Assembly: GCA_017622255.1 (NCBI GenBank)
Contig: JAGARL010000204.1
Span: 1-11,503, forward strand
From: Methanocorpusculum sp.
GTDB taxonomy: Archaea; Halobacteriota; Methanomicrobia; Methanomicrobiales; Methanocorpusculaceae
DNA: 11,503 nucleotides
Direction of reading: 5' to 3'
Part shown: positions 1 through 6,411 of the stretch, piece after piece
How positions within the stretch are numbered: the first letter of the stretch is position 1
Layout of the letters: each line of letters starts with the position of its first letter
Notes under the pieces: model-generated
The model's input: the letters and a program-made list of their open reading frames with translations, nothing else
The model's database searches: none
What the model was told of the DNA's origin: nothing
Translations under genes and position numbers: made by a program

Positions 1-299
1 CGGGCAAGGTCGAGCTCAAGTTCCGACGGTGTGCCGTACAGTGTTCCGCGGGAAAGCTGGTCTGCCACCGCTTCGGCAACCGCGGGGTGGGCGTGGCCTA
101 ACAGAAGCGGACCATACCCTAAACAGCAGTCGATGTACTCTGCACCGTCAACCGTCTTCAGCCGGCAGCCGGAAGCTGACGCCGTATAGAACGGATAGGG
201 CTGTATTGCTCTGACCGGACTTGCAACCCCTCCTGGAAGAAGCGTCTTTGCCTCTTCGAAAAGTTCGCGGCTGCGCTTTCCGCAGACAGCATCATTCAT
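1..299 (-). CDS. hemL: Glutamate-1-semialdehyde 2,1-aminomutase, N-terminal part (cut by window edge)
   Basis: PLP-dependent enzyme that converts glutamate-1-semialdehyde to 5-aminolevulinate, the last step of the C5 route. Only about the first 99 codons are visible. The translation opens [20 protein letters not shown] and continues with [13 protein letters not shown], then [23 protein letters not shown]. This is the typical start of the family: the SxxLFxxAxxLxPGGVxSPVR motif, then the D-G-x-x-Y-I-D region before G-H-x-H-P. The active-site lysine lies beyond the window. The start at 299 is chosen because GAGGTGG (310-304) sits at good ribosome-binding distance. The gene overlaps the hemB stop by 8 bases, so it is the fourth gene of the minus-strand operon and probably translationally coupled. 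Identification is firm; the full length cannot be judged. Confidence 0.93.
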   Translation of the reverse strand, partial: MNDAVCGKRSRELFEEAKTLLPGGVASPVRAIQPYPFYTASASGCRLKTVDGAEYIDCCLGYGPLLLGHAHPAVAEAVADQLSRGTLYGTPSELELDLA

Positions 300-1269
300 T
301 GAGCCACCTCAGGATATCGCGGGTATAGTAGGTGATAATCAAATCCGCGCCTGCCCGTTTCAGCGAAGTCATAGCCTCCAGAACGACCGCTTTTTCATCC
401 AGCCAGCCGTTTTGTGCCGCGGCTTTAATCATTGCATACTCGCCGGAAACATGATATGCGGCAACCGGAAGCCCCAGAGAGCGGATGTCGGATAAGACAT
501 CCAGATAGAAGGTTGCCGGTTTTACCATCAGTACATCAGCCCCTTCTGCCGCATCGAGTTCACTCTCGCGGAATGCCTCACGGGCATTTGCCGGATTCAT
601 CTGGTAGCTTTTTCTATCCCCGAAGGAGAATCCGGAATCCGCGGCCTCACGGAATGGTCCGTAGAGTGAGGACGCAAACTTTGTGCTGTAGGACATAATC
701 GGGATATGGGAGTATCCTGCCGCATCGAGTGCATCACGGATGGCAGACACCATGCCGTCGAGCATGCAGGAAGGAGCGACCATATCCGCTCCTGCCTCTG
801 CCTGCGAGACCGCAATCTTCTGCATGAGAACAAGAGACGCATCATTATCGAGTTCAAAGCCGCCGCAGGTCTCTTTAATGATTCCGCAGTGCCCGTGGGA
901 AGTGTACTCGCAGGCACAGAGGTCAGTGATGACCACAAGTCCCGGCTCTGCGGCTTTCATGGCAGAGACCGCTTTCTGGATGACACCGTCGCGAGCAAAC
1001 GCCTGAGAAGCCGCGGCGTCCTTTTCCTTCGGGATACCGAAGAGAACAACGGACCGCACCCCTTCGGCAAACAGCTCGCGGGCAAGTTTTCCTGCCGCAG
1101 AGAGCGGATAGCGAACCTGTCCGGGCATGGAAGAGATTGGAATCTCCTCTTCTGCTGCTTCGTCAAAGAAGAGCGGGAGGCAGAATGCTTCGGGAGAGAG
1201 TCTGGTCTCGGTGAATATCGGACGGAGAATATCGCGTCTCAGACGGCGTAAACGGGTTTTCGGGTACAT
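292..1269 (-). CDS. hemB: Porphobilinogen synthase (5-aminolevulinate dehydratase)
   Basis: Cytosolic enzyme that condenses two 5-aminolevulinate molecules to porphobilinogen. At 325 residues it has normal family length. Both Schiff-base lysines are visible: Lys197 in [17 protein letters not shown] and Lys250 in [13 protein letters not shown]. The metal site is the three-cysteine zinc type, with Cys118, Cys120 and Cys128 in [14 protein letters not shown], so the sequence predicts a zinc enzyme rather than the Asp-rich magnesium type. The N-terminus ([19 protein letters not shown]) is also canonical, which supports the ATG at 1269. The start directly abuts the hemA stop (no gap), and a GAGGAAA ribosome-binding site lies just upstream inside the end of hemA. 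Third gene of the precorrin-2 dehydrogenase-hemA-hemB-hemL operon. In a methanogen the product feeds cobalamin, F430 and siroheme or heme. Confidence 0.97.
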   Translation of the reverse strand: MYPKTRLRRLRRDILRPIFTETRLSPEAFCLPLFFDEAAEEEIPISSMPGQVRYPLSAAGKLARELFAEGVRSVVLFGIPKEKDAAASQAFARDGVIQKAVSAMKAAEPGLVVITDLCACEYTSHGHCGIIKETCGGFELDNDASLVLMQKIAVSQAEAGADMVAPSCMLDGMVSAIRDALDAAGYSHIPIMSYSTKFASSLYGPFREAADSGFSFGDRKSYQMNPANAREAFRESELDAAEGADVLMVKPATFYLDVLSDIRSLGLPVAAYHVSGEYAMIKAAAQNGWLDEKAVVLEAMTSLKRAGADLIITYYTRDILRWLNE

Positions 1270-2502
1270 TTATGGTTTCCTCGCGGTAATGGCTGTCACT
1301 AAGGACTTTGCCTGGTCGATGCGGCACTCTTCTGCGGAACGGCGGACCGCAGCCCCTGCGTCATCCAGGAGTTTCTTTGTCAGCGACAAAGTCAGTTTTT
1401 CAATAATCTCTTCTGCATCGCCGCCTGAGCGGATTGCCCGGAGGGCTTTTTCCGCCTCGCGGCAGCGGATGTCTTCCGCCCATGAGTAGAGTTCTGCCAA
1501 AACATCGCCTGCGGCGGTGCGGTTGATAATCCGCACAAACTCCGGAAGGTATGCGGTGATGAGCTCTTCCGCACTCTGAATCTCGCGGCGTCTGGACTCC
1601 ATATTCCGCTTCGAGATTCCCTCCAGGTCATCGATGGTATAGAGCGACACGCCGGAAATGTCCGCACAGGCATACTCAATGTCCGGCGGGGAGGCGATGT
1701 CAATCATGAGAAGCTTTCGCGGAGACTCATCAAGCGGCCAGAGACGGGTTTTCATGAGAGCGGAAAGCGGCTCTGCCCGGATGATTTCATGCGGGGCTGC
1801 GGTACAGGAGATGACAACATCCGCTTCCGCAAGGCAGGAGTAAAGCTGGTCAAGCCGCATGGCGCGTCCGCCGATTTCTTCGGCGAGGGCAACCGCGTTT
1901 TCGAAGCTTCTGTTTGCCACATAGATTGCCCGGATGTCCTTTTCAGAAAGCGCTTTGGCAACGAGCCTTCCCGTCTCGCCGCCGCCGACAACTAAGATGT
2001 TTCTGCCGTCAAGTGTTCCAAGCTCTTCTTCCGCAAGCAGAACAGCGGCTGAACCGATAGATACTGCCCCCCGGTTGATGGCGGTTTTCTGCCGGACAGA
2101 TACACCGAAGCGGACGGCGTTGGAAACACAGGCAGAGATTACCGCATCAGCCGCCCCTGCTTCCTCTGCGGCGGAAAGCGCCTTCTTCATCTGCCCTAAT
2201 ATCTGGTCTTCGCCCACAATAAGAGACTGAGTCCCTGCGGCAAGCTCTAACAGATGGCTGAGAACCGCTTCTCCTTCGAGAACAGCAAAGCCCTCTTTGC
2301 CCGCCTCGGCAAGATAGGCAGAAAGGGCATCTGCCCCGCCGTGAATGAGAATTTCTACACGGTTGCAGGTCTGCAGAATCATACAGCCGGAAAAGGGAGC
2401 GGATGCGTAAAAGTCGCTCTCCTCAGCAAAGCGGCAGGCGGCAAGCTCTGCACTGCTGTGCTTTGCATGCGAGAAAACCGCTAAGGCAAGGCTGGTGTTC
2501 AT
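1270..2502 (-). CDS. hemA: Glutamyl-tRNA reductase
   Basis: NADPH-dependent enzyme that reduces glutamyl-tRNA(Glu) to glutamate-1-semialdehyde, the first committed step of C5 tetrapyrrole synthesis. The 410-residue length is typical. The catalytic cysteine is Cys46 in MILQTCNRVEIL. The catalytic domain continues with AAGTQSLIVGEDQILGQMK (about 88-106). A nucleotide-binding domain follows with NILVVGGGETGRLVAKAL (GGGETG at 173-178). A helical dimerisation region makes up roughly residues 300-410. The ATG at 2502 overlaps the upstream stop codon by 4 bases (ATGA) and has a strong GGAGG ribosome-binding site at 2512-2508. Its position behind precorrin-2 dehydrogenase couples the first step of the pathway to the step leading to sirohydrochlorin, so tetrapyrrole supply may be regulated as one unit. 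Confidence 0.97.
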   Translation of the reverse strand: MNTSLALAVFSHAKHSSAELAACRFAEESDFYASAPFSGCMILQTCNRVEILIHGGADALSAYLAEAGKEGFAVLEGEAVLSHLLELAAGTQSLIVGEDQILGQMKKALSAAEEAGAADAVISACVSNAVRFGVSVRQKTAINRGAVSIGSAAVLLAEEELGTLDGRNILVVGGGETGRLVAKALSEKDIRAIYVANRSFENAVALAEEIGGRAMRLDQLYSCLAEADVVISCTAAPHEIIRAEPLSALMKTRLWPLDESPRKLLMIDIASPPDIEYACADISGVSLYTIDDLEGISKRNMESRRREIQSAEELITAYLPEFVRIINRTAAGDVLAELYSWAEDIRCREAEKALRAIRSGGDAEEIIEKLTLSLTKKLLDDAGAAVRRSAEECRIDQAKSLVTAITARKP

Positions 2503-3089
2503 ATATGCCTCCGGGAAAGTGCAAGGGCCGTCTCTCTATCGCCTGCTTCCAGTGCCTGCCAGACAGCAGAATCATCGAGAACAGCGCGGAGAATCTCTGC
2601 CCGGCGTTTCTGCTCAGGGACAACAGTTTTCAGCTCAGCGCGAAGCGTCTCCTGCAGGGAAATCATCTGCGGAAGTGCAGGGAGATTTTCTCCGATGTAA
2701 TCGCGAAGATATGCCGAGACCGCCGGCGCTTTTCCGCCGGTGGAGACTGCAAGCGTGAAGTTCTCTTCTGAAAATGCCGCAGGGATGAGGAAGTTTCCAA
2801 TGCCCGTTGCGCTGTTGTACCATTTATTCTGAGAGCGGGCAATACTGCAGATGGTCTCGTTTACCGATTCCGACGCGGTTGCCGCGACAATAATATCATA
2901 GCGGGAAATCAGTTCCTCCGGGTTTTTGGGGAGTTCATCTATCAGGCGAACTTCCCGGCAGGAGTCCGCAAAATATCCGGCTTTCCGCTGACCGACAGCA
3001 CCGCTTCCTACAACTAATACAGAGGATGCGGAGAGGTCGAGCATCAGCGGAATCATATAGTGTGATTGGTCTGAATTGGACTTAAACAT
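2499..3089 (-). CDS. sirC: Precorrin-2 dehydrogenase (SirC / CysG N-terminal / Met8 family)
   Basis: NAD-dependent oxidation of precorrin-2 to sirohydrochlorin, the branch point to cobalamin, F430 and siroheme. The start at 3089 gives 196 residues and is preceded by GGAAGAG. The reading frame continues upstream to 3203 but would then overlap divergent cbiX and add a low-complexity AT-derived N-terminus, so I rejected that. Visible features are a Rossmann glycine motif VLVVGSGAVGQRKAGYF (GSGAVG at 28-33), the family core FLIPAAFSEENFTLAVSTGGKAPA (about 100-123), and a helical C-terminal dimerisation region. There is no fused methyltransferase domain. The segment that usually reads NVVDDPE is YNSATGIG here (91-98), so the Asp that is catalytic in CysG and Met8p is not conserved. 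Some SirC enzymes also deviate here. A chelatase role is less likely because cbiX is adjacent. Confidence 0.88.
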   Translation of the reverse strand: MFKSNSDQSHYMIPLMLDLSASSVLVVGSGAVGQRKAGYFADSCREVRLIDELPKNPEELISRYDIIVAATASESVNETICSIARSQNKWYNSATGIGNFLIPAAFSEENFTLAVSTGGKAPAVSAYLRDYIGENLPALPQMISLQETLRAELKTVVPEQKRRAEILRAVLDDSAVWQALEAGDRETALALSRRHI

Positions 3090-3191
3090 ACTCTTCCGTA
3101 ATTTTTCCGATTTTGCATTCTTGACATAATGCAAAGAATTCGCGTGTATGAAAATAAAATTGATATTATAGTAAAATAAACATATCGAAGG
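3090..3191. promoter_or_regulatory. Divergent promoter region between the hem operon and cbiX
   Basis: This 102-base gap drives the minus-strand operon and plus-strand cbiX in opposite directions and is much more AT-rich than its surroundings. On the plus strand a TATA-like stretch (AAAATAAAATTGATATTATA, 3151-3170) lies about 25-35 bases before the cbiX ATG at 3192, which fits a very short or absent leader. The same AT block read on the minus strand (ACTATAATAT, about 3173-3164) could serve the hem operon with a leader of about 50 bases. No transcription start is proven; this is inference from archaeal promoter spacing. Confidence 0.6.
3112..3135. repeat. Perfect inverted repeat, 8-base arms, in the divergent promoter
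   Basis: TTTGCATT (3112-3119) and AATGCAAA (3128-3135) are exact reverse complements separated by 8 bases (CTTGACAT). The repeat sits between the AT-rich promoter core and the hem operon start at 3089, so a dimeric protein bound there could block transcription of that operon. The repeat is read directly from the sequence; the operator role is inference. I do not recognise it as a known regulator site. Confidence 0.6.
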
Positions 3192-3599
3192 ATGACAAAA
3201 CACGGATTACTGATTATTGGTCACGGAAGCAGACTCGAATACGGAAAAGAGCTGATTAATGAAACGGCAAAGATGATTGCAGAAAAAACTGATGAGTACA
3301 CAATCATCACCTGCTCCATGGAATTTAACGAACCGAATGTGGAAGAAGGACTTGCAGAAATGCGGAAGAAAGACATCGATTATCTCGTCGCAATTCCAAT
3401 GTTTCTTGCAAAAGGCATTCATGTTCTCCATGATATTCCGGAAATTCTCGGATTGTCTGAGGGAGAGTTCCGCGGGGAGTTCACGCTTGCAGACGGACGA
3501 AAAATTCCGCTTGTTTACGCAAACCCACTCGGTTCAGACCCGCTTCTGGCAAATCTGATGCTGAAAAATGCCGAGACAGCAGCTGCACAGCATCTCTGA
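3192..3599 (+). CDS. cbiX: Small sirohydrochlorin chelatase CbiX (cobalt, possibly also nickel; CfbA-like)
   Basis: Inserts divalent cobalt into sirohydrochlorin for cobalamin. In methanogens the same short enzyme, CfbA, can also insert nickel on the way to coenzyme F430. At 135 residues this is the archaeal short form, which works as a homodimer rather than as the long two-domain bacterial CbiX. The metal-site histidines are visible: His11 in LLIIGHGSR and His77 in AKGIHVLHDIP (His80 is nearby). The C-terminus lacks the His-rich tail of some homologues. The ATG at 3192 is supported because the first beta strand starts at once (KHGLLIIGHGS). An AAGG touches the start codon, too close for a normal ribosome-binding site, so the transcript may be nearly leaderless. 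It is transcribed alone, divergent from the gene that makes its substrate. Confidence 0.95.
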   Translation: MTKHGLLIIGHGSRLEYGKELINETAKMIAEKTDEYTIITCSMEFNEPNVEEGLAEMRKKDIDYLVAIPMFLAKGIHVLHDIPEILGLSEGEFRGEFTLADGRKIPLVYANPLGSDPLLANLMLKNAETAAAQHL

Positions 3600-3739
3600 A
3601 CAGCGCGCAGAAAATCCATAATCCAAACACCTCTTTTTTCCCGATAAATTCCGCAGGAAAAATTTTGTACCTCTCCGTTACCCTCTTCATTTACACTGAA
3701 GTCTAAAACAATTAAATATTAATTATTACAATTTTATTT
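3600..3739 (+). promoter_or_regulatory. cbiX terminator and cbiM promoter region
   Basis: This 140-base gap has no gene. A run of six T (3634-3639) shortly after the cbiX stop is a plausible archaeal U-tract terminator. Just before cbiM lies an AT-only block with a TATA-like element (TTAAATATT, 3712-3720) centred about 24 bases before the ATG at 3740. No ribosome-binding site precedes that ATG, which fits a leaderless cbiM transcript. A short inverted repeat, CTTCA-N7-TGAAG (3685-3701), lies directly upstream of the TATA-like element and could be an operator, although 5-base arms can occur by chance. Confidence 0.6.
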
Positions 3740-4432
3740 ATGCACATTATGGAGGGCTATCTGCCAATCGAATGGTGTATATTCTGGGCTGTCATCTCAG
3801 TTCCGTTTATCCTCATCGGTATTTGGCAGATGAAGAAACTGATCCAGAAGGATCGGAAAGTACTGCCGTTAATGGCAGTTTGCGGTGCATTCGTCTTCGT
3901 ACTGTCTGCACTGAAAATCCCGTCGGTCACAGGAAGCTGTTCCCACCCAACCGGTACCGGTTTATCCTCAGCATTCTTCGGACCGTTCGTCACTTCCGTT
4001 CTCGGAACGATTGTCCTGTTATTCCAGGCACTTCTCCTTGCACACGGAGGTCTGACCACTCTTGGCGCAAACGTCTTCTCGATGGCCATCTTTGGTCCGC
4101 TTGTTGCATGGCTTGTTTTCCTTGGTCTCAGAAAGCTGAAGCTCGGCCTTGGCCTCTCTGTCGGTATCACCGCAGGTGTTGCAAACCTTGTCACCTACTC
4201 GCTTACCTCTCTGCAGCTTGCACTGGCATTCCCGATTGACGGAAGCATTCTCGCAGCATTCCTCGCATTCGCCGGTGTTTTCGCAATTACCCAGATTCCG
4301 CTCGCAATCATTGAAGGAATCATCTGCGGCCTTGTTGCAAAGTTCATCGTCCGCGTTAAGCCGGACATTGTAAAGACTCTCGGAATCGTTTCTGACGAAG
4401 AGATTGCAAAGATTCAGGGTGAGGCAGCATGA
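3740..4432 (+). CDS. cbiM: Cobalt ECF transporter membrane component CbiM
   Basis: Integral membrane, metal-binding (S) component of the CbiMNQO cobalt uptake system. The 230-residue length is typical. The N-terminus MHIMEGYLP is the family signature. In the related nickel protein NikM, the free amino group of Met1, His2 and an internal His coordinate the metal; here these are Met1, His2 and His69 in TGSCSHPTGTGLS. His102 lies in LLLAHGGLTTLGAN, another conserved segment. Several hydrophobic segments are visible (about 12-28, 42-58, 80-101, 113-130, 137-160, 168-200), ending in a short charged cytoplasmic tail. The start must be exactly at 3740 because the N-terminal Met-His is functional. 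The stop overlaps the cbiN start by 4 bases. CbiM and CbiN together can have basal transport activity in known systems. Confidence 0.96.
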   Translation: MHIMEGYLPIEWCIFWAVISVPFILIGIWQMKKLIQKDRKVLPLMAVCGAFVFVLSALKIPSVTGSCSHPTGTGLSSAFFGPFVTSVLGTIVLLFQALLLAHGGLTTLGANVFSMAIFGPLVAWLVFLGLRKLKLGLGLSVGITAGVANLVTYSLTSLQLALAFPIDGSILAAFLAFAGVFAITQIPLAIIEGIICGLVAKFIVRVKPDIVKTLGIVSDEEIAKIQGEAA

Positions 4433-4716
4433 AGCGTTCAACACTTGAAGTAATCATCGGCGTTATCGTCATTCTCGCATTAATCGTCGGCGCACTCGCT
4501 GTTGCAGGAGATGCAGAGTGGGGAGGAGCTGACGGAAATGTTGCCGGCATGATTGACGAGACCGGTTACACTCCGTGGTATGAGTCCGTTATCTGGTCTC
4601 CGCCAAGCGGTGAAATTGAATCCTTAATCTTCGCACTGCAGGCAGCATTCGGCGCAGGTATCGCCTGTCTTATCCTTGGCTACTGGACTGGACAGAGAAA
4701 AGCAAGAAAAGAGTGA
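4429..4716 (+). CDS. cbiN: Cobalt ECF transporter accessory protein CbiN
   Basis: Small membrane protein that works with CbiM in cobalt capture. It is 95 residues long with two transmembrane helices: the first at about 8-27 (VIIGVIVILALIVGALAVAG) and the second at about 65-86 (ALQAAFGAGIACLILGYWTG), followed by a basic cytoplasmic end. The loop between them contains DAEWGGADG and PWYESVIWSPPSGEIESLIFALQ, the typical CbiN pattern of an extracytoplasmic loop that ends in P-S-G-E-x-E-S-L-x-F-x-L-Q. The ATG overlaps the cbiM stop codon, so the two are translationally coupled. Neither cbiQ nor cbiO follows: the transcript ends here and the next gene is convergent. The ATPase is at the other end of the window. 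Confidence 0.95.
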   Translation: MKRSTLEVIIGVIVILALIVGALAVAGDAEWGGADGNVAGMIDETGYTPWYESVIWSPPSGEIESLIFALQAAFGAGIACLILGYWTGQRKARKE

Positions 4717-4744
4717 AGGTTTCCTCAAAGAAAACCTCCTTTTT
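4717..4744 (+). terminator. Hairpin plus T-run after cbiN
   Basis: AGGTTT (4717-4722) and AAACCT (4732-4737) form a 6-base stem with a 9-base loop directly after the cbiN stop, followed by CC and a run of five T (4740-4744). A second T-run (six T, 4804-4809) lies further downstream and may act as a backup. Archaeal termination mainly needs the T-run, so the hairpin may be incidental. Confidence 0.55.
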
Positions 4745-4816
4745 CCACTCTTAAGAACATCTCCAATTTCTTATCCACTTTCCAGTGAGGACATTCTTAT
4801 TCCTTTTTTCCCCTGA

Positions 4817-4831
4817 GTAAAAAAAGAGAAG
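4817..4831 (-). terminator. U-tract terminator after cbiE
   Basis: On the minus strand a run of seven T (complement of A at 4819-4825) begins 7 bases after the cbiE stop codon. This fits archaeal intrinsic termination for the long cbi operon. It faces the cbiMN terminators, and the whole 115-base convergent gap (4717-4831) contains no gene that I can support. Confidence 0.55.
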
Positions 4832-5398
4832 TCAGTATCCGCAGACTACACAAAAAAGCCGGGATGCCGGCTTTGGCGGGTGTTCTGCAGTGCCGACGAT
4901 AACTGACTCGGTGTCATATCCTAAATCAGAACAGACGGCAATTTTCGTTTCCGGTGAAAGTGCGGATGCCAGAGCTTCCACAGAAAACTCCGGATCGGCG
5001 ATGAGAAAAACCGAGTGGCCGTTTTTGATATCAGCCGCTGCTTTCAAAACCGCCTCCGCATGGTTTTTTCCATGTGCGTTGACAACTGCCGCATTTGTCC
5101 AGGGGATATGGAGCTTTGCATACGCCGCCTGCAGGGAGGAGATGCCGGAAATAACCTCTCCCGGGAGATATCCAAGACCTGCCATCAGCGGGTCTCCGGT
5201 GGAGAGAACAACCGCTGACTCCGGAAGAGTTTTCAGGGATTTGTAGTCGGTTATTTCATGGACGTCTGCATCCAAAATATACGCCGCCGCAAGTTCAATC
5301 GCCCGAAGCGAACCGTAGACCTGTTTTGCGCTTTGCAAAACACGGATGCCTTCTTCAGTAATCATGCCTGGACCGCATCCAACGCCGATGATTTTCAT
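4832..5398 (-). CDS. cbiE: Cobalt-precorrin-7 C5-methyltransferase CbiE
   Basis: SAM-dependent methyltransferase that adds the C5 methyl group of the corrin ring, after CbiT in the anaerobic route. At 188 residues it matches the stand-alone archaeal/Salmonella CbiE; aerobic CobL fuses this activity to CbiT. Visible motifs are the tetrapyrrole methylase N-terminal loop IGVGCGPGMITEEGIRVLQ (glycine loop at 5-11) and VVLSTGDPLMAGLG (64-76), equivalent to the family's GDP SAM/substrate loop. In the first loop the usual Pro is Cys8. The ATG at 5398 overlaps the cbiD stop by 4 bases, and AGGTGA (5410-5405) is a good ribosome-binding site. This is the last gene of the operon. Confidence 0.94.
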   Translation of the reverse strand: MKIIGVGCGPGMITEEGIRVLQSAKQVYGSLRAIELAAAYILDADVHEITDYKSLKTLPESAVVLSTGDPLMAGLGYLPGEVISGISSLQAAYAKLHIPWTNAAVVNAHGKNHAEAVLKAAADIKNGHSVFLIADPEFSVEALASALSPETKIAVCSDLGYDTESVIVGTAEHPPKPASRLFCVVCGY

Positions 5399-6411
5399 GC
5401 TGTATCACCTATAACTGTTCCTTCGCGGCTGATGATGCAGACGCGGGTTTTAGGAAATGCTTCCCGGATTTTGTTCAGCTCCTCATGCAGGGCAGGACCG
5501 CCTGCCGGAGATGCTATCAGTTCTTCGACCGTTGCAAATCCGCGATTGGTTGCAACATCCGGGTTGAAGTAGCGGAGAATCAGTCCCGGAAGCCCGCAGA
5601 GAACAACACTTCTGCAGGAAGCGGAAGCAGACAGGGCTTCTGCTATCTTCGAGCCGGCAAGGATTGCCTCATGGTCTGGAAAAAGAAGCCGGGAGTAGCG
5701 AAGTCCGATTCTGCCGGTGGTAATCACCACATTCTCTGCAGAGGAAATCCGCTCTTCCATCGTCTCGCTTAAGTGGTCATCCCACGGCTCGACAAAACCG
5801 GTGGTGCCGACAACAGAAATGCCGCCTTCGACACCGATTTTCGGATTCAGTGTCTGTTTTCCGATGCGTTCTCCTTCCGGGATAGTAAGCAGAATCTCTG
5901 CACCGGAAATACCTGAAGCCCTGCATCCTGCATCTGCCGCAGAGAGAATGGTGCGAAGAGCCGGCGGAGAAATCGCCGCATCGCCTTTTTTGTAGCGGGG
6001 AGTGTCCCGAACAAACCGTCCAACCCCGAATCCTGCGGTAAACCGGATGGAATCAGCCGGGACAGCCTCTGCTTTGAAGCAGATGCCGGCGGTGATATCT
6101 GCGGGATAATCGCCGGAATACTTCCGGGCAAAACCGATGCCGGAAGCTCCTGATGCCGGAATATCAGCCGCAATTCCGCAGGCAAGACAAACCGGAGCAG
6201 AGGAAACCGCAGTGCCGCCTAATGAAGCGCAGGCGGCATAGACGGCAGCCGCTGCGGTAGCTCCGGTGGTAAAGCCTCTTTTCAGGGCACGCCCGTCCGA
6301 TGTCAGAACCGCAAATCCGCTCTCTGCAAGGAGACGGTCTTCTGCGGAGCAGTGCTCAAGCCAGGATGCGGGATAGACAAAGCCGCTTACAGGATCGGTT
6401 ATCGGATTCAT
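5395..6411 (-). CDS. cbiD: Cobalt-precorrin-5B C1-methyltransferase CbiD
   Basis: Methylates C1 in the anaerobic corrin pathway after CbiG has opened the delta-lactone. CbiD is not homologous to the canonical tetrapyrrole methylases. The 338-residue length is within the family range. Recognisable parts are the glycine-rich N-terminal segment LKRGFTTGATAAAAVYAA (about 43-60), the KYSGDYPADITAGI segment (97-110, family pattern GDDPDVT-G), and GERIGKQTLNPKIGVEGG followed by ISVVGTTGFVEPW (180-210). These are strongly conserved CbiD landmarks. The ATG at 6411 overlaps the cbiC stop by 4 bases. Its own ribosome-binding site is weak (GCGGA), so translation is probably coupled to cbiC. The first 40 residues are less conserved, with the core starting near residue 43. 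Confidence 0.95.
   Translation of the reverse strand: MNPITDPVSGFVYPASWLEHCSAEDRLLAESGFAVLTSDGRALKRGFTTGATAAAAVYAACASLGGTAVSSAPVCLACGIAADIPASGASGIGFARKYSGDYPADITAGICFKAEAVPADSIRFTAGFGVGRFVRDTPRYKKGDAAISPPALRTILSAADAGCRASGISGAEILLTIPEGERIGKQTLNPKIGVEGGISVVGTTGFVEPWDDHLSETMEERISSAENVVITTGRIGLRYSRLLFPDHEAILAGSKIAEALSASASCRSVVLCGLPGLILRYFNPDVATNRGFATVEELIASPAGGPALHEELNKIREAFPKTRVCIISREGTVIGDTA

Noticed and set aside
706..1251. A 181-codon plus-strand open frame inside hemB
   Set aside because: Antisense shadow of a clear hemB; composition looks random and no family is recognisable.
3140..3155. A NikR-like half-site (GTATGA, 3146-3151) near cbiX
   Set aside because: No matching TCATAC partner at the expected spacing, so a single 6-base match is not evidence.
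3090..3203. A 38-residue N-terminal extension of precorrin-2 dehydrogenase starting at 3203
   Set aside because: It would translate the AT-rich promoter region into a low-complexity peptide, overlap the divergent cbiX start, and precede the conserved core by too much. The ATG at 3089 has a GGAAGAG upstream.
3600..3739. A possible cobalamin riboswitch before cbiM
   Set aside because: The gap is short and AT-rich, lacks the conserved B12-box type core, and cbiM appears leaderless.
4019..4444. A 141-codon minus-strand open frame, rich in Cys and Asn, opposite cbiM
   Set aside because: Its odd composition is what results from reading the hydrophobic cbiM codons on the other strand; no ribosome-binding site or domain.
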